Origin: Bacteroidales bacterium
GTDB lineage: Bacteria > Bacteroidota > Bacteroidia > Bacteroidales > UBA7960
DNA: 44,334 bases
Reading direction: 5' to 3'
NCBI GenBank assembly: GCA_007131245.1
Contig: SLQX01000182.1
Span: 1 to 44,334 of the forward strand
In this document: in pieces, positions 9,052 through 18,267 of the stretch
How the letters are laid out: each line of letters begins with the position of its first letter
Numbering within the stretch: position 1 is the first letter of the stretch
Notes under the pieces: generated by a model
What the model was told of the DNA's origin: nothing
Database searches by the model: none
Seen by the model: only the letters and a program-made list of their open reading frames with translations
Translations under genes and position numbers: made by a program

Positions 9052-9081
9052 TTCGCGCAAACAAAAGTTTTCATAACTTTG
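9052..9081 (+). promoter_or_regulatory. Candidate promoter for hutI
   Basis: TAACTTTG at 9074-9081 matches the TAnnTTTG consensus. A TTC triplet at 9052-9054 sits exactly 19 bases upstream, where TTG is expected. The predicted transcript starts near 9088, giving a leader of about 170 bases. Confidence 0.5.
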
Positions 9082-9088
9082 TTTGCGC
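9055..9088. repeat. Long palindrome over the putative hutI promoter
   Basis: GCGCAAACAAA (9055-9065) and TTTGTTTGCGC (9078-9088) are perfect 11-base complements; with one bulged A (9066) the arms extend by GTT (9067-9069) and AAC (9075-9077), leaving a 5-base centre. It is not followed by a T tract, so a terminator is unlikely. Overlap with the -7 box suggests an operator. Confidence 0.75.
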
Positions 9089-9257
9089 TTAAATATGATT
9101 AGTTTGTTTCCTTGATGACTCTCTACAGACTTGAAGTGTGAGGCCCTTTAGCCGATAAGCAGCTGTGTTTCCAAGGCAGAAACAGGCACTATTAAAACCT
9201 GCAAGAGGCAGGTTTGTCAGGAATCCATTCATTTTGAACCTTAAAACGAAAATGTAC

Positions 9258-10517
9258 ATGAAAATTCTAATCCGGAACATCAAAGAGTTGATACAGGTTG
9301 AACATGAGCCCCGCGAAAAGGTAAGCGGAAAGGAAATGTCAGAGCTTAACACCATTGAAACCGCTTACTTGTATATTGAAGATGGGCTAATCCATTCTTT
9401 TGGAAAAATGGAAGAGCTTGCACAGAGCGAAGTTTACCCAAGTATCACGGGCAACGATGTGCAGGAAATTGATGCCACCGGTAAAATGGTTTTCCCCTCT
9501 TTCTGCGATTCCCATACCCATATCGTCTATGATGGCAGTCGCGAAATTGAATACATTGATAAAATCAAAGGCCTTTCCTACGAAGAGATAGCCAGGAAGG
9601 GTGGAGGAATTCTTAACTCAGCCAAGCGAATGCAGGAAGCTACAGAGCTGCAGTTGGTGGAGCAGGCCATGGAGAGGCTTGAAGAAATTAAAATGCTGGG
9701 TACGGGTGCCGTTGAAATAAAGAGTGGATATGGTCTTACCACTGAGAGCGAAATGAAAATGCTCAGGGTAATCAGAAAGCTGAAAGAATTGAGCCCCCTT
9801 ACTATCAAGTCCACATTTTTAGGAGCACACTCCATCCCTGCAGAGTATAGAGGACGTCAGGGTGAGTATGTAGACCTGGTCATCAACGAAATGATCCCCA
9901 AAGTTGCTGGAGAAGAGTTGGCCGATTATATTGATGTTTTTTGCGACAGGGGGTTTTTCACAAAGGAAGAAACCGATCGCATTCTTATGGCCGGGATGAA
10001 ACATGGATTGCGCCCGAAAATTCATGCCAACGAACTGGATTTTTCAGGTGGTATACAGGTAGGAGTGAAGTACAATGCGCTTTCAGTGGATCATCTCGAA
10101 TTTACCGGGGACGATGAAATAAAAGCGTTGTTGCAATCAGATACTATGCCCTGCTTGCTGCCCGGTGCGGCTTTTTTCCTTGAAATGGAGTATCCGCCAG
10201 CCCGTAATATGATCAACGCTGGTTTGCCTTTGGCCCTTGCCAGTGACTTTAATCCGGGGTCTTCCCCTTCAGGAAACATGCAGCTTATCCTTTCTTTTGC
10301 CTGTGTGAAAATGAAAATGTTACCCCAAGAGGTTATCCATGCCAGCACCCTGAACGGTGCTTATGCAATGGGTGTGCAGGATGAGCTGGGTTCTATTGCC
10401 AAAGGGAAAAAAGCCAATGTGTTTATCACCAAACGTATTCCCACCTATTCTTTTATGCCTTATGCTTATGGCAGCAATAAGGTGGAGTCAGTAATTATCA
10501 ACGGTGAGCTGCAATAA
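9258..10517 (+). CDS. hutI: Imidazolonepropionase
   Basis: 419 residues from the ATG at 9258 (another ATG lies two codons upstream at 9252); the longer frame from 9165 adds a basic leader not seen in the family. The amidohydrolase metal ligands are visible: SHTH (H86, H88), H256 in HANELDFSGG, and the catalytic Asp330 in SDFNPGSSPSGN; H191 (GAHSIP) and H279 (VDHLE) are also conserved. The enzyme opens the ring of imidazolone-5-propionate to N-formimino-glutamate in histidine breakdown. No hutH, hutU or formiminotransferase gene is in the window, so the pathway is encoded elsewhere. The RNA methyltransferase gene follows 45 bases later. Confidence 0.95.
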   Translation: MKILIRNIKELIQVEHEPREKVSGKEMSELNTIETAYLYIEDGLIHSFGKMEELAQSEVYPSITGNDVQEIDATGKMVFPSFCDSHTHIVYDGSREIEYIDKIKGLSYEEIARKGGGILNSAKRMQEATELQLVEQAMERLEEIKMLGTGAVEIKSGYGLTTESEMKMLRVIRKLKELSPLTIKSTFLGAHSIPAEYRGRQGEYVDLVINEMIPKVAGEELADYIDVFCDRGFFTKEETDRILMAGMKHGLRPKIHANELDFSGGIQVGVKYNALSVDHLEFTGDDEIKALLQSDTMPCLLPGAAFFLEMEYPPARNMINAGLPLALASDFNPGSSPSGNMQLILSFACVKMKMLPQEVIHASTLNGAYAMGVQDELGSIAKGKKANVFITKRIPTYSFMPYAYGSNKVESVIINGELQ

Positions 10518-10562
10518 AAACCGCTGGCCACTCATAAAAATTACACTGTTTTGAAAACAACA

Positions 10563-11732
10563 ATGACCACCCTGACAGCCAAAACACTTTCCGGTCTGGA
10601 AGATGTTTTGGCTGCAGAACTTAAAGACCTTGGTGCACATAATGTAAAACCCAAGAGACGTGCTGTACAGTTTGATGGCGATGACCTCCTGATATATAAA
10701 AGCAACTTGTGGTGCCGCAGTGCATTGAGTATCCTCAAACCTGTTTATAAATTCACTTTTGAAAGTCAGCAGGAGTATTACGACATTTTGCGGGCCTATC
10801 CCTGGGAAGAGTTATTTGCTGTAGACAAAACCATTTCCATTAACGCCCTGGCCTTTAGCTCTGTGTTCTCCAATACCCACTTCCTGGCCCAGCGTACCAA
10901 GGATGCCATAGCAGATTATTTTATTGATAAAGCAGGCAAGCGGCCCGATGTGGATTTGGATGATCCACAGGTAAAAGTCAATATTTTTATTCAGCAAAAC
11001 CAGTGCACTGTATCTTTGGATAGCAGTGGTGCACCTTTATTTAAAAGAGGGTACCGCCGAAAGAGCACTACAGCCCCCTTGAATGAGGTACTGGCCGCAG
11101 GTATTATCATGATTTCGGGCTGGGATAAGCAACAACCCCTTTACGACCCCATGTGCGGCAGTGGTACTTTTAGCATTGAAGCGGGTATGATGGCAATGAA
11201 TATGGCTCCGGCTATTTTCAGGAAAAACTTTTCCTTTATGCACTGGAATAGTTTTGATGCCCAAGGTTGGGACCAGATGCGGGAAAGTGCCGCCGCAGAA
11301 ACCCCGGGCCAATCTCTTCCCGAAATATTTGCCTCCGATATCAGTAACCTGAGTATGGATGCTGCCAGGCAAAATATTATGGAAGCTGGTTTGCTGGGAA
11401 GAGTACGACTTGAGAAAAAGGACTTTTTTGCATCAAAACCCCGTCACAATAATGGTACACTGGTCCTCAACCCACCCTATGGGAGAAGATTGCAAAGCCC
11501 GGATATTAGTGAGTATTACCAGAAAATAGGAGCCACGTTCAAACACAATTATCCTGGTTTCGAGGCTTGGGTTATAAGCCCCGATAAAGCACTTACCCAC
11601 AAAATTGGACTGAAACACACACACCGCCAAACGGTTTTTAATGGTCAGATTGAATGTCAGTTGTTGGGATACAAGCTATATCAGGGTACAAAAAGAGTTA
11701 GACGAAAGCGAATCGATCCAACCAAACAGTGA
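10563..11732 (+). CDS. THUMP-domain class I SAM-dependent RNA methyltransferase (RlmL N-terminal/YpsC type)
   Basis: 389 residues from the ATG at 10563 (a TTG at 10551 is less likely). Residues about 45-155 form a THUMP RNA-binding domain; a Rossmann methyltransferase follows with DPMCGSGTF (195-203, SAM binding) and NPPY (303-306), the motif of N2-guanine and N6-adenine methylases. By analogy with RlmL and YpsC it probably methylates 23S rRNA. It carries only one methyltransferase domain, unlike the two-domain E. coli RlmKL. The C-terminus (GTKRVRRKR) is basic. No terminator is obvious after the stop. Confidence 0.9.
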   Translation: MTTLTAKTLSGLEDVLAAELKDLGAHNVKPKRRAVQFDGDDLLIYKSNLWCRSALSILKPVYKFTFESQQEYYDILRAYPWEELFAVDKTISINALAFSSVFSNTHFLAQRTKDAIADYFIDKAGKRPDVDLDDPQVKVNIFIQQNQCTVSLDSSGAPLFKRGYRRKSTTAPLNEVLAAGIIMISGWDKQQPLYDPMCGSGTFSIEAGMMAMNMAPAIFRKNFSFMHWNSFDAQGWDQMRESAAAETPGQSLPEIFASDISNLSMDAARQNIMEAGLLGRVRLEKKDFFASKPRHNNGTLVLNPPYGRRLQSPDISEYYQKIGATFKHNYPGFEAWVISPDKALTHKIGLKHTHRQTVFNGQIECQLLGYKLYQGTKRVRRKRIDPTKQ

Positions 11733-11750
11733 TAAAATTTAAGGCAAAAA

Positions 11751-11782
11751 TGTGGTCAGAAAAAAATATTTTTATACCTTTG
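11751..11782 (+). promoter_or_regulatory. Candidate promoter upstream of structured intergenic region
   Basis: TACCTTTG (11775-11782) matches the -7 consensus. A weaker TGTG (11751-11754) lies 20 bases upstream. Transcription would begin near 11789 and run through the three stem-loops listed next. Confidence 0.45.
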
Positions 11783-11800
11783 CATGTGTTTTGATAATTT

Positions 11801-11860
11801 GGGTAAAAATGCGTTATTTTTATCCATTGGGTGCAATTCTTATTTGACAGCTGAGAATTG
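11801..11860 (+). repeat. Two successive stem-loops
   Basis: First: GGGTAAAAA (11801-11809) pairs with TTTTTATCC (11817-11825), 9 base pairs with one G-U, 7-base loop. Second: CAATTCT (11834-11840) pairs with AGAATTG (11854-11860), 13-base loop. Neither is followed by a T tract. They may form the 5' part of a longer structured RNA. Confidence 0.5.
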
Positions 11861-11893
11861 TCCCCGGATTTAAGGGTGATATGCTTGTTGTGA

Positions 11894-12034
11894 AACACGC
11901 GGATTCAGGAAAAAAAGGAGATTTGCCGTACAGAAAGAATTGACTGTTCGCAAATGAAAAAAGTTCAATACTTGTATTGGTTTTACATTTGACTTTTTCT
12001 GCCCTTGCGGCAAATTTTTCCTTTTTCCTTTTTT
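11894..12034 (+). ncRNA. Candidate small structured RNA, 6S-like rod
   Basis: The arms 11908-11928 and 12008-12028 pair over about 20 bases. Inside them CAGAAA (11931-11936) pairs with TTTCTG (11996-12001). Next comes an asymmetric bubble of 14 bases on the 5' side and 4 on the 3' side, then CAAATG (11951-11956) with CATTTG (11986-11991), and at the tip CAATAC (11966-11971) with GTATTG (11974-11979). Six Ts (12029-12034) follow the closing stem, so the rod could end its own transcript. A promoter candidate sits immediately upstream: TTG (11858-11860), 19 bases, then TATGCTTG (11880-11887), predicting a start near 11894 and an RNA of about 140 bases. A long hairpin with a central bubble is the layout of 6S RNA, though 6S RNAs are usually 160-200 bases. 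No open frame fits. It could instead be a pfkA leader. Confidence 0.5.
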
Positions 12035-12269
12035 AAGGATAAAGGATTTTCCCTCCTCCCTTTTTATATAGATAATCTACGTGAGTGTTAAAAAAGCCTT
12101 TAACCAAATTTTTTATTACTGTCCCAACAATATGGCTCTTTCATATGTGGAACAAAAGTCGGTTAATGATTGCACTCACCGAATAATAAAAACAAAACAA
12201 GCAAAATAACACCAATGGGTTACAGTTGGTAGCGTTTTGCTTTTTTATTGCGTACAAAATATAACAAAA

Positions 12270-13367
12270 ATGAAAAAAAGAGTATTGATTGCCACAGGTG
12301 GTGGAGACTGCCCTGGGTTGAATGCCGTAATCAGGGCTATTACCCTGCGTGCGTCGCAAGAGAAAAACTGGGAAGTAATAGGAAGCATCAACGCTTTTGA
12401 TGGTATATTGAATGAACCCAATGAAATCGCGGTGCTGGATGAAAAGCGAGTAGGAGGTATACACATACGTGGAGGCACCATCATTGGCACCACCAACAAA
12501 GGGGGCCCTTTTGCATGGCCCATCAAAAATCCTGATGGAACATGGGGAAGTGCCGACCGCTCCGATGAAATGTTACGCCGTTTACAATATTTGGGTGTGG
12601 ATGCAGTCATAAATATTGGAGGTGACGGGTCACAGGCCATCTCACAAAAATTTTATGAGAAAGGTTTAAACATTATAGGTGTTCCCAAAACCATTGATAA
12701 TGACTTGTCGGCCACCGATTTTACATTCGGTTTCCAAACTGCCGTTCAGGAAGCAACCACCGCTGTTGATAAGCTGGTTACCACAGCCGACAGTCATAAC
12801 CGGGTGCTTATCCTGGAGGTGATGGGCCGCTATGCCGGGTGGATTGCCTTGCATGCTGCGGTTGCAGGTGGTGCTCACGTATGCTTAATCCCTGAAATAG
12901 CGTATGATGTTCCCAAAGTAGTGGAAAGAATTTACCAGCGGTTTGACAAGGGAAGAGGTTTTGCCATCATTGTAGTTGCTGAAGGTGCCAAGCCTGTTGA
13001 AGGTGAAATGTACTATGAAGAAAGCTCTGAAACCGGTTACAAAAACGTACGCCTGGGAGGTGTTGCTACCAAGCTCATGAAAGAGCTTAAAGATGGTGGA
13101 CTGGAAGCAGATATGCGCGAAACGGTACTGGGGCACCTCCAAAGGGGTGGAACGCCCATAGCCTACGACCGCGTCCTGGCAACACAGTTTGGTGTGAAAG
13201 CTTTTGAAATGGTCCTGGAAGGCAAATATGGTGAGATGGTAGCATATCGTCATCCCAACATTGTGTCTGTGCCATTTAAAGAGGCCATTGCCCACTATAA
13301 TTTTGTTGATCCGCAATCAGACCTGGTGAAAACTGCCAGGGGTACGGGCATCTGTATGGGTGATTAA
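12270..13367 (+). CDS. pfkA: 6-phosphofructokinase
   Basis: 365 residues from the ATG at 12270; the longer frame adds an unconserved leader. It phosphorylates fructose-6-phosphate at C1, the committed step of glycolysis. Visible motifs are GGGDCPGLNAVIR (10-22, phosphate donor loop), GGDG (117-120), PKTIDND (139-145, with the catalytic Asp) and MGRYAGW (185-191). Position 104 in E. coli numbering is Gly, which favours ATP, while position 124 is Lys, usual in pyrophosphate enzymes; this Gly/Lys pair occurs in the actinobacterial-type ATP-PFKs. It is single and followed by a strong terminator. Confidence 0.95.
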   Translation: MKKRVLIATGGGDCPGLNAVIRAITLRASQEKNWEVIGSINAFDGILNEPNEIAVLDEKRVGGIHIRGGTIIGTTNKGGPFAWPIKNPDGTWGSADRSDEMLRRLQYLGVDAVINIGGDGSQAISQKFYEKGLNIIGVPKTIDNDLSATDFTFGFQTAVQEATTAVDKLVTTADSHNRVLILEVMGRYAGWIALHAAVAGGAHVCLIPEIAYDVPKVVERIYQRFDKGRGFAIIVVAEGAKPVEGEMYYEESSETGYKNVRLGGVATKLMKELKDGGLEADMRETVLGHLQRGGTPIAYDRVLATQFGVKAFEMVLEGKYGEMVAYRHPNIVSVPFKEAIAHYNFVDPQSDLVKTARGTGICMGD

Positions 13368-13403
13368 TTATAAATAGAAATCTTGATCTCCTTATATATT
13401 TAA

Positions 13404-13436
13404 AACTGCAGCCTTTTACGGGTTGCAGTTTTTTTA
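13404..13436 (+). terminator. Intrinsic terminator after pfkA
   Basis: AACTGCAGCC (13404-13413) pairs with GGTTGCAGTT (13421-13430) over 10 base pairs with one G-U, 7-base loop, followed directly by a T run. Confidence 0.9.
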
Positions 13437-13486
13437 TTTTCTGCCGGGAATTGCCTAATTTTATGTTTTTAATGACTGCTTTTTTC

Positions 13487-15982
13487 ATGAATAATAAGAC
13501 CCTTTTTGCTGACATCTTTCTCCCTTTGCCCCTCCCAGGTTACTTTACCTATAGGGTGCCTGCAGAATTGAACGAAAAAATGCAGAGTGGTGCCAGGGTG
13601 GTGGTCTCTTTTGGACCAAGAAAAATTTACTCCGGCCTGGTGCGCAAAATTCATCATACACCACCCGGCAGCTTTCAGGCCAAATATATCCTCTCTGTCT
13701 TGGATGAGTTTCCCATCGTGTCGGAAAAACAATTCGAATTTTGGGAGTGGATTGCCGATTATTACCTGGCAACCCCCGGTGAAGTAATGAATGTTGCTCT
13801 ACCCCCGGCCATGAAACTTGCCAGCGAAACAAGAATTACCCTCAGCCCCGATTTTGATGGTGAGTTACACAACCTGGGTGAAAAAGAGTTTCTCATTGCG
13901 GAAGCACTGGAGGTGCAGAAAACTCTTTCTGTTAGTGAGGTCAGCAAAATCACAGGGCTGCAAAAGGTGTTCCCGCTCATTGGCAGCCTGATTGATAAAA
14001 GAATTGTCCTTCTTAAGGAAGAGTTGGAGAATCCGTATCGACAGAAAGTTGAAAAATTTGTCAGGCTACGACCTGCCTATGAGGATGAACAGAACCTGAA
14101 AAAAGCTTTTGATGAAGCAGAGAAAAGAGCTCCCAAGCAACTGGAAGTGCTAATTGCTTTTATCAAACTCTCCAACAGGTATCAGTCAGCAGTAAGGGAA
14201 GTGTCTGTAAAAGAGATTAGAAACAGTGTGAAAAATGCCGATGCCGCCATCGGTGCATTGGATAAAAAAGAAGTGCTTGAAGTATATAAAAACACGGTGA
14301 GCCGCTTTCAACACCAGGAGAAAATGGCCGATGAGATTGTGTTTAATGAACATCAGCACAAAGCCCTGGAGGATATTCACAACATTTGGAAAGAAAAAGA
14401 TTGTGTGCTTTTGCACGGTGTTACCTCCAGTGGTAAAACCGAAATATATATTCAACTAATTAAGGAGGCCCTGGAGAAGGGTCAGCAGGTGCTATACCTC
14501 CTTCCTGAAATTGCTCTTACTACACAAATTATCCGGAGAATACAGTTTCATTTTGGTGAAATAGCCGGAGTGTATCACTCCCGCTTCAATGAAATGGAAC
14601 GCACGGAAGTTTGGAATAACCTTGTGCTTGGAGGTGTTGATTCTATCAATAAAAAAATCACCTACCAGTTGGTGGTTGGTCCCCGCTCGGCTTTGTTTCT
14701 CCCGTTTAAAAACCTGGGATTAATTATTGTGGATGAAGAGCACGAAACATCTTACAAGCAGCACGACCCGGGGCCACGATACCATGCCAGGGATGCGGCC
14801 GTATGGTTGGCCAACCATCATAATGCCCGGATATTGCTGGGATCAGCAACCCCTTCGGTGGAATCGTATTACAATGCCCGGGCAGGTAAATATGGCCTGG
14901 TTGAGCTTAATAAAAGGTATGGAGGTGTGCAGCTACCAGAGATTTTGGTGGCTGATGTTAAAAAGGAAACCCGGGAGAAAAAAATGAAGTCCCACCTCTC
15001 CTCTCTATTATATAATCATATAATGGAGGCACTGGATGAGCAGAAACAGGTTATTTTGTTTAAGAACCGGCGTGGCTTTGCCCCCCATATGGAGTGCGAA
15101 CAATGCAACTATATTCCTACTTGCACCCAGTGTGATGTAAGCCTGGTTTATCATAAAAAGATCAACAAGCTTAAATGTCACTACTGTGGCTATTCAGTGA
15201 AACCGCACAATCAGTGCCCCTCGTGTGGCTATACTGGCATCTCTTTGAAAGGCTATGGCACCGAAAAGATGGAAGATGAGCTGCCCCTGATTTTTCCTGA
15301 TGCCACTATCAAACGAATGGACCTGGACACCACACGGGCCAAGAACGCCTATCAAAATATCATCAGTGATTTTGAAGACAAGCGGATTGACATCCTTATC
15401 GGTACCCAGATGGTGAGCAAAGGACTAGACTTTGAAAATGTCGCTGTGGTTGGGATTCTTAGTGCGGATAGCATGCTCAGCTTTCCTGATTTCAGAGCGC
15501 ATGAAAGAGCCTACCAGATGATGGCGCAGGTAAGTGGCCGGGCAGGTCGCAAGAGCGACAGAGGTAAGGTGATTATCCAGGCTATGGACCCCTGGCATGC
15601 CATCATCAGGCAGGTGATTGACAATAACTATGAAGAAATGTATAAAAACCAGGTGCTGGAAAGACGTAACTTTCAGTATCCACCCTTTAATCGACTGGTG
15701 CTGCTTACCTTAATGCACCATGACCCCGGTAAGGTCAATGATGCCGCAGGTTATCTGGCAGGCCGGTTGAGGAGTTTGCTACCCAAAGAAAATGTTCTGG
15801 GTCCGGAGTTCCCCATTGTTGCCCGCATCAAAGCCCAGTACATGAAAAATATTATGGTAAAGCTGGATCGAAAGTCAGGGTTTATGCAACAAAAAGATAA
15901 ACTCAAAAGCATTATTGAGGAGTATAGGCTTGACAGAAATTGGAAAGCTGTGAAGCTTAAAGTAAATGTTGATCCGGCCTAA
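13487..15982 (+). CDS. priA: Primosomal replication protein N' (PriA helicase)
   Basis: 831 residues from the ATG at 13487, where the family's N-terminus FADIFLPLPLPGYFTYRVP starts at once; the upstream in-frame TTG at 13451 and two ATGs would add residues encoded next to the pfkA terminator. PriA restarts collapsed replication forks. It has an N-terminal 3'-end-binding domain (about 1-105), Walker A GVTSSGKT (about 311), DEEH (416-419), and the eight-cysteine zinc-binding region beginning CEQCNYIPTCTQC (about 536) and ending CPSCG. Helicase motifs VSKGLDFENV and QVSGRAGR follow. It is complete. Confidence 0.96.
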   Translation: MNNKTLFADIFLPLPLPGYFTYRVPAELNEKMQSGARVVVSFGPRKIYSGLVRKIHHTPPGSFQAKYILSVLDEFPIVSEKQFEFWEWIADYYLATPGEVMNVALPPAMKLASETRITLSPDFDGELHNLGEKEFLIAEALEVQKTLSVSEVSKITGLQKVFPLIGSLIDKRIVLLKEELENPYRQKVEKFVRLRPAYEDEQNLKKAFDEAEKRAPKQLEVLIAFIKLSNRYQSAVREVSVKEIRNSVKNADAAIGALDKKEVLEVYKNTVSRFQHQEKMADEIVFNEHQHKALEDIHNIWKEKDCVLLHGVTSSGKTEIYIQLIKEALEKGQQVLYLLPEIALTTQIIRRIQFHFGEIAGVYHSRFNEMERTEVWNNLVLGGVDSINKKITYQLVVGPRSALFLPFKNLGLIIVDEEHETSYKQHDPGPRYHARDAAVWLANHHNARILLGSATPSVESYYNARAGKYGLVELNKRYGGVQLPEILVADVKKETREKKMKSHLSSLLYNHIMEALDEQKQVILFKNRRGFAPHMECEQCNYIPTCTQCDVSLVYHKKINKLKCHYCGYSVKPHNQCPSCGYTGISLKGYGTEKMEDELPLIFPDATIKRMDLDTTRAKNAYQNIISDFEDKRIDILIGTQMVSKGLDFENVAVVGILSADSMLSFPDFRAHERAYQMMAQVSGRAGRKSDRGKVIIQAMDPWHAIIRQVIDNNYEEMYKNQVLERRNFQYPPFNRLVLLTLMHHDPGKVNDAAGYLAGRLRSLLPKENVLGPEFPIVARIKAQYMKNIMVKLDRKSGFMQQKDKLKSIIEEYRLDRNWKAVKLKVNVDPA

Positions 15983-16043
15983 ACTACCCTTTGGCCAACA
16001 GGAGCAAACCACGAAGGTTTCCGGTAAAATTGTTGTAGAGTTG

Positions 16044-17408
16044 CTACTTTACCCAAACCGTTTTTATATTCATAAACTCCCGAATTCCCAGGTAGGAGAG
16101 TTCTCTCCCATATCCACTATGGCCAATGCCACCAAAGGGCAACCTGGGATCTGATTTTACAAAATCATTCACGAAGCAGCATCCGGCATGGAGGCTTTTT
16201 TCGGCAATTTCCTGCCCTTTTGCCTTATCTGCGGTGAAAATAGCAGCGCCCAGTCCGAATGGGCTATCGTTGGCAATGGCAATGGCATCCTCTTCGTCTT
16301 TTGCTTTTATCAGGGCAGCTACCGGTCCAAACATCTCCTCATCCCAGGCAGGCATTCCTGGTTTCACGTTCGACAACACCGTTGCCGGATACCAGGCTCC
16401 GGGCTGATCTGGCACGAAACCACCAAGCAGGCACTCAGCCCCTTTGTCCATGCTTTGCACCACTTGTTGGTGAAGTTCATCACGTAAACTTTCCTGGGCC
16501 TGGGGGCCATAATCAGTGGCGTCATCGAAAGGATCGCCCATTTTTTTGGATTTCATCATTTCCACAAATAGCCTTTCAAATTTTTCATAAACCTCTGTAA
16601 CTACAATAAACCGTTTTGCAGCAATGCAGCTTTGGCCACTGTTGATAAGCCTGCTGGTAACACAGGTCTGGGCCGCCTGCTCCAGGTCGGCGTCTTCCAA
16701 AACAAGGTAGGGATCGCTGCCCCCCAACTCCATCACTGTTTTTTTCAGCATTTCACCCGATTTTTTTGCAACGGCACTCCCTGCTGCAACGCTGCCTGTT
16801 AGTGTGACGGCTTTTACCAATGGGTTTTCAATCACACCTGCCACTTCTTTGCCGGGAATGCGTAAAGTTCGGAAAATGTTTCTGGGAAAACCCGCCTTTT
16901 GAAACACCTCTTCTATGGCCATGGCACATCCCATTACGTTGGAGGCATGTTTAAGCAATCCGGCATTCCCTGCCATCAGGGCCGGGGCCGCAAATCTGAA
17001 AACCTGCCAGAAGGGGAAGTTCCATGGCATGACAGCCAGCACAATGCCCAGTGGATTGTAGGTGATATAACTCTGGGATGCCTCCGTGGAGATTCTTTCG
17101 TTTTCCAGGAACCTTTCTGCATGTTCAGCATAATACTGACAAACAGAGGCGCATTTTTGCACTTCTGAAAGGGCCTGATTCACCGGTTTTCCCATCTCAT
17201 TCACCATTAGGTGGGCATACCCTTGCTGATTTTGGATTAGCACATCTGCCGCTTTCTGCATCAGGGTACTCCGCTGTGCAAAGGTGGTTTCTGACCAGCT
17301 CTCCCATGCCTCCCGGGTATCAGTTATGATAGAGTTTACCTGTTGCGGGTTATGTGCACTGTAGGTTGTTATAATTGCCCCGGATGAAGGGTTTTGCGAT
17401 TGAAACAT
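16044..17408 (-). CDS. NAD(P)-dependent succinate-semialdehyde dehydrogenase family protein
   Basis: 454 residues. An aldehyde dehydrogenase with the oxyanion residue N130 (PWNFP), the general base E227 ([10 protein letters not shown]) and the catalytic Cys261 (GQSCIAAKR). The motifs ELGGSDP and [10 protein letters not shown] and the ~455-residue length match the Sad/GabD2-type semialdehyde dehydrogenases that oxidise succinate semialdehyde to succinate. The exact aldehyde is not provable from sequence. No GABA transaminase gene lies nearby. It is convergent with priA (61 bases apart) and upstream of nothing obvious. Confidence 0.88.
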   Translation of the reverse strand: MFQSQNPSSGAIITTYSAHNPQQVNSIITDTREAWESWSETTFAQRSTLMQKAADVLIQNQQGYAHLMVNEMGKPVNQALSEVQKCASVCQYYAEHAERFLENERISTEASQSYITYNPLGIVLAVMPWNFPFWQVFRFAAPALMAGNAGLLKHASNVMGCAMAIEEVFQKAGFPRNIFRTLRIPGKEVAGVIENPLVKAVTLTGSVAAGSAVAKKSGEMLKKTVMELGGSDPYLVLEDADLEQAAQTCVTSRLINSGQSCIAAKRFIVVTEVYEKFERLFVEMMKSKKMGDPFDDATDYGPQAQESLRDELHQQVVQSMDKGAECLLGGFVPDQPGAWYPATVLSNVKPGMPAWDEEMFGPVAALIKAKDEEDAIAIANDSPFGLGAAIFTADKAKGQEIAEKSLHAGCCFVNDFVKSDPRLPFGGIGHSGYGRELSYLGIREFMNIKTVWVK

Positions 17409-17565
17409 AATAAAAGTTTAGTTGCACCTATAGGGTGTTTAGCGTATGACTAAAAAGAAATACCCGGCTTCAAATTACAGACCAGTGACCATGCCTGGTT
17501 TAAAACTCAGGGTGCGGGTAAAATTATAAAAAACGAGTGACAATTTAGATGGAATGCAGGACTCT

Positions 17566-17781
17566 TCAGGGCTCTACTACCACTTTGTATTCAACTGATT
17601 CCACAATGTCCCCGGGCTTTACTTTGGCTCTTTTGCGATATTCTATCTGGCCATTGAGCTTAATGTAGCCCTCTTCTACCATGAGCTTGGCCTCACCTCC
17701 GCTGGAGGCAATTTGTAAAGCTTTCAGCAGCTTAACCAGTTCAATAAAATCGCCGTTCAAAGGAAATCTTAATTGTTTCAT
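17566..17781 (-). CDS. S4-domain RNA-binding protein (YbcJ/YaaA type)
   Basis: 71 residues made almost entirely of one S4 fold: LVKLLKALQIASSGGEAKLM, then VEEGYIKLNGQIEYRKRAKV and PGDIVE. Small stand-alone S4 proteins bind structured RNA and often act around ribosome assembly; the target is unknown. Its start is 3 bases beyond the stop of the cyclophilin gene, so the two are translated from one message. Confidence 0.9.
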   Translation of the reverse strand: MKQLRFPLNGDFIELVKLLKALQIASSGGEAKLMVEEGYIKLNGQIEYRKRAKVKPGDIVESVEYKVVVEP

Positions 17782-17784
17782 TTA

Positions 17785-18228
17785 CTACTCCTTAACTTCT
17801 TCAACAACAATTTTTTCAATTTTATCACCCATTCGAATATCGTCAATTACATCAAGGCCTTCATAAACTTTACCAAAGCAGGTATGTTTGCGATCCAGGT
17901 GCTGGGTGTTTTCACGACTGTGGCAAATAAAAAACTGGGAGCCGCCAGTGTCGCGACCAGCATGAGCCATTGAAAGCACACCACGGTCATGGTACTGGTT
18001 GTCTCCATCCAGTTCGCAGGGTATGGTGTAGCCAGGGCCACCTGATCCGGTGCCGTAGGGACATCCCCCTTGTATCACGAAATCGGGTATCACTCTGTGG
18101 AAAGTTAGTCCATCATAAAACCCTTTGCGGGCCAAATCAACAAAGTTTTTAACGGTTCCGGGGGCGTCTTTTTCGTAAAACTGAACCTTCATGTCCCCTT
18201 TTTCTGTATGAATTGTTGCTTTTAGCAT
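17785..18228 (-). CDS. Cyclophilin-type peptidyl-prolyl isomerase
   Basis: 147 residues from the ATG at 18228; a longer frame to 18270 would begin inside the putative promoter. Catalyses cis-trans isomerisation of proline peptide bonds. [13 protein letters not shown] contains the catalytic Arg, and GSQFFI and FGKVYEG are standard. The usual PWLDGKH reads QHLDRKH, so the Trp that binds cyclosporin is absent, as in many bacterial forms. There is no signal peptide, so it is probably cytoplasmic. It is first in a two-gene unit with the S4 gene. Confidence 0.93.
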   Translation of the reverse strand: MLKATIHTEKGDMKVQFYEKDAPGTVKNFVDLARKGFYDGLTFHRVIPDFVIQGGCPYGTGSGGPGYTIPCELDGDNQYHDRGVLSMAHAGRDTGGSQFFICHSRENTQHLDRKHTCFGKVYEGLDVIDDIRMGDKIEKIVVEEVKE

Positions 18229-18267
18229 AGCATTTTGTATTGAAAGTTTTGTGGCAAAATTGCAGGG

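Larger units (their letters stand above)
8727..9251. other. Intergenic region before hutI
   Basis: About 525 bases with no plausible gene. It contains a palindrome GCAAGcaCTTGC at 9017-9028 and, at 9055-9088, a long inverted repeat enclosing a promoter -7 box, both upstream of hutI. Confidence 0.6.

Noticed and set aside
9165-9257. Longer N-terminus for imidazolonepropionase.
   Set aside because: The added residues are basic, lack family conservation and fall in the untranslated leader.
11908-12028. The long imperfect palindrome as a miniature mobile element.
   Set aside because: No target-site duplication and no second copy in the window; the promoter and T-run layout fits an RNA better.
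12141-12464. A minus-strand frame over the start of pfkA.
   Set aside because: Overlaps the well-supported pfkA start and has the composition of an antisense shadow.
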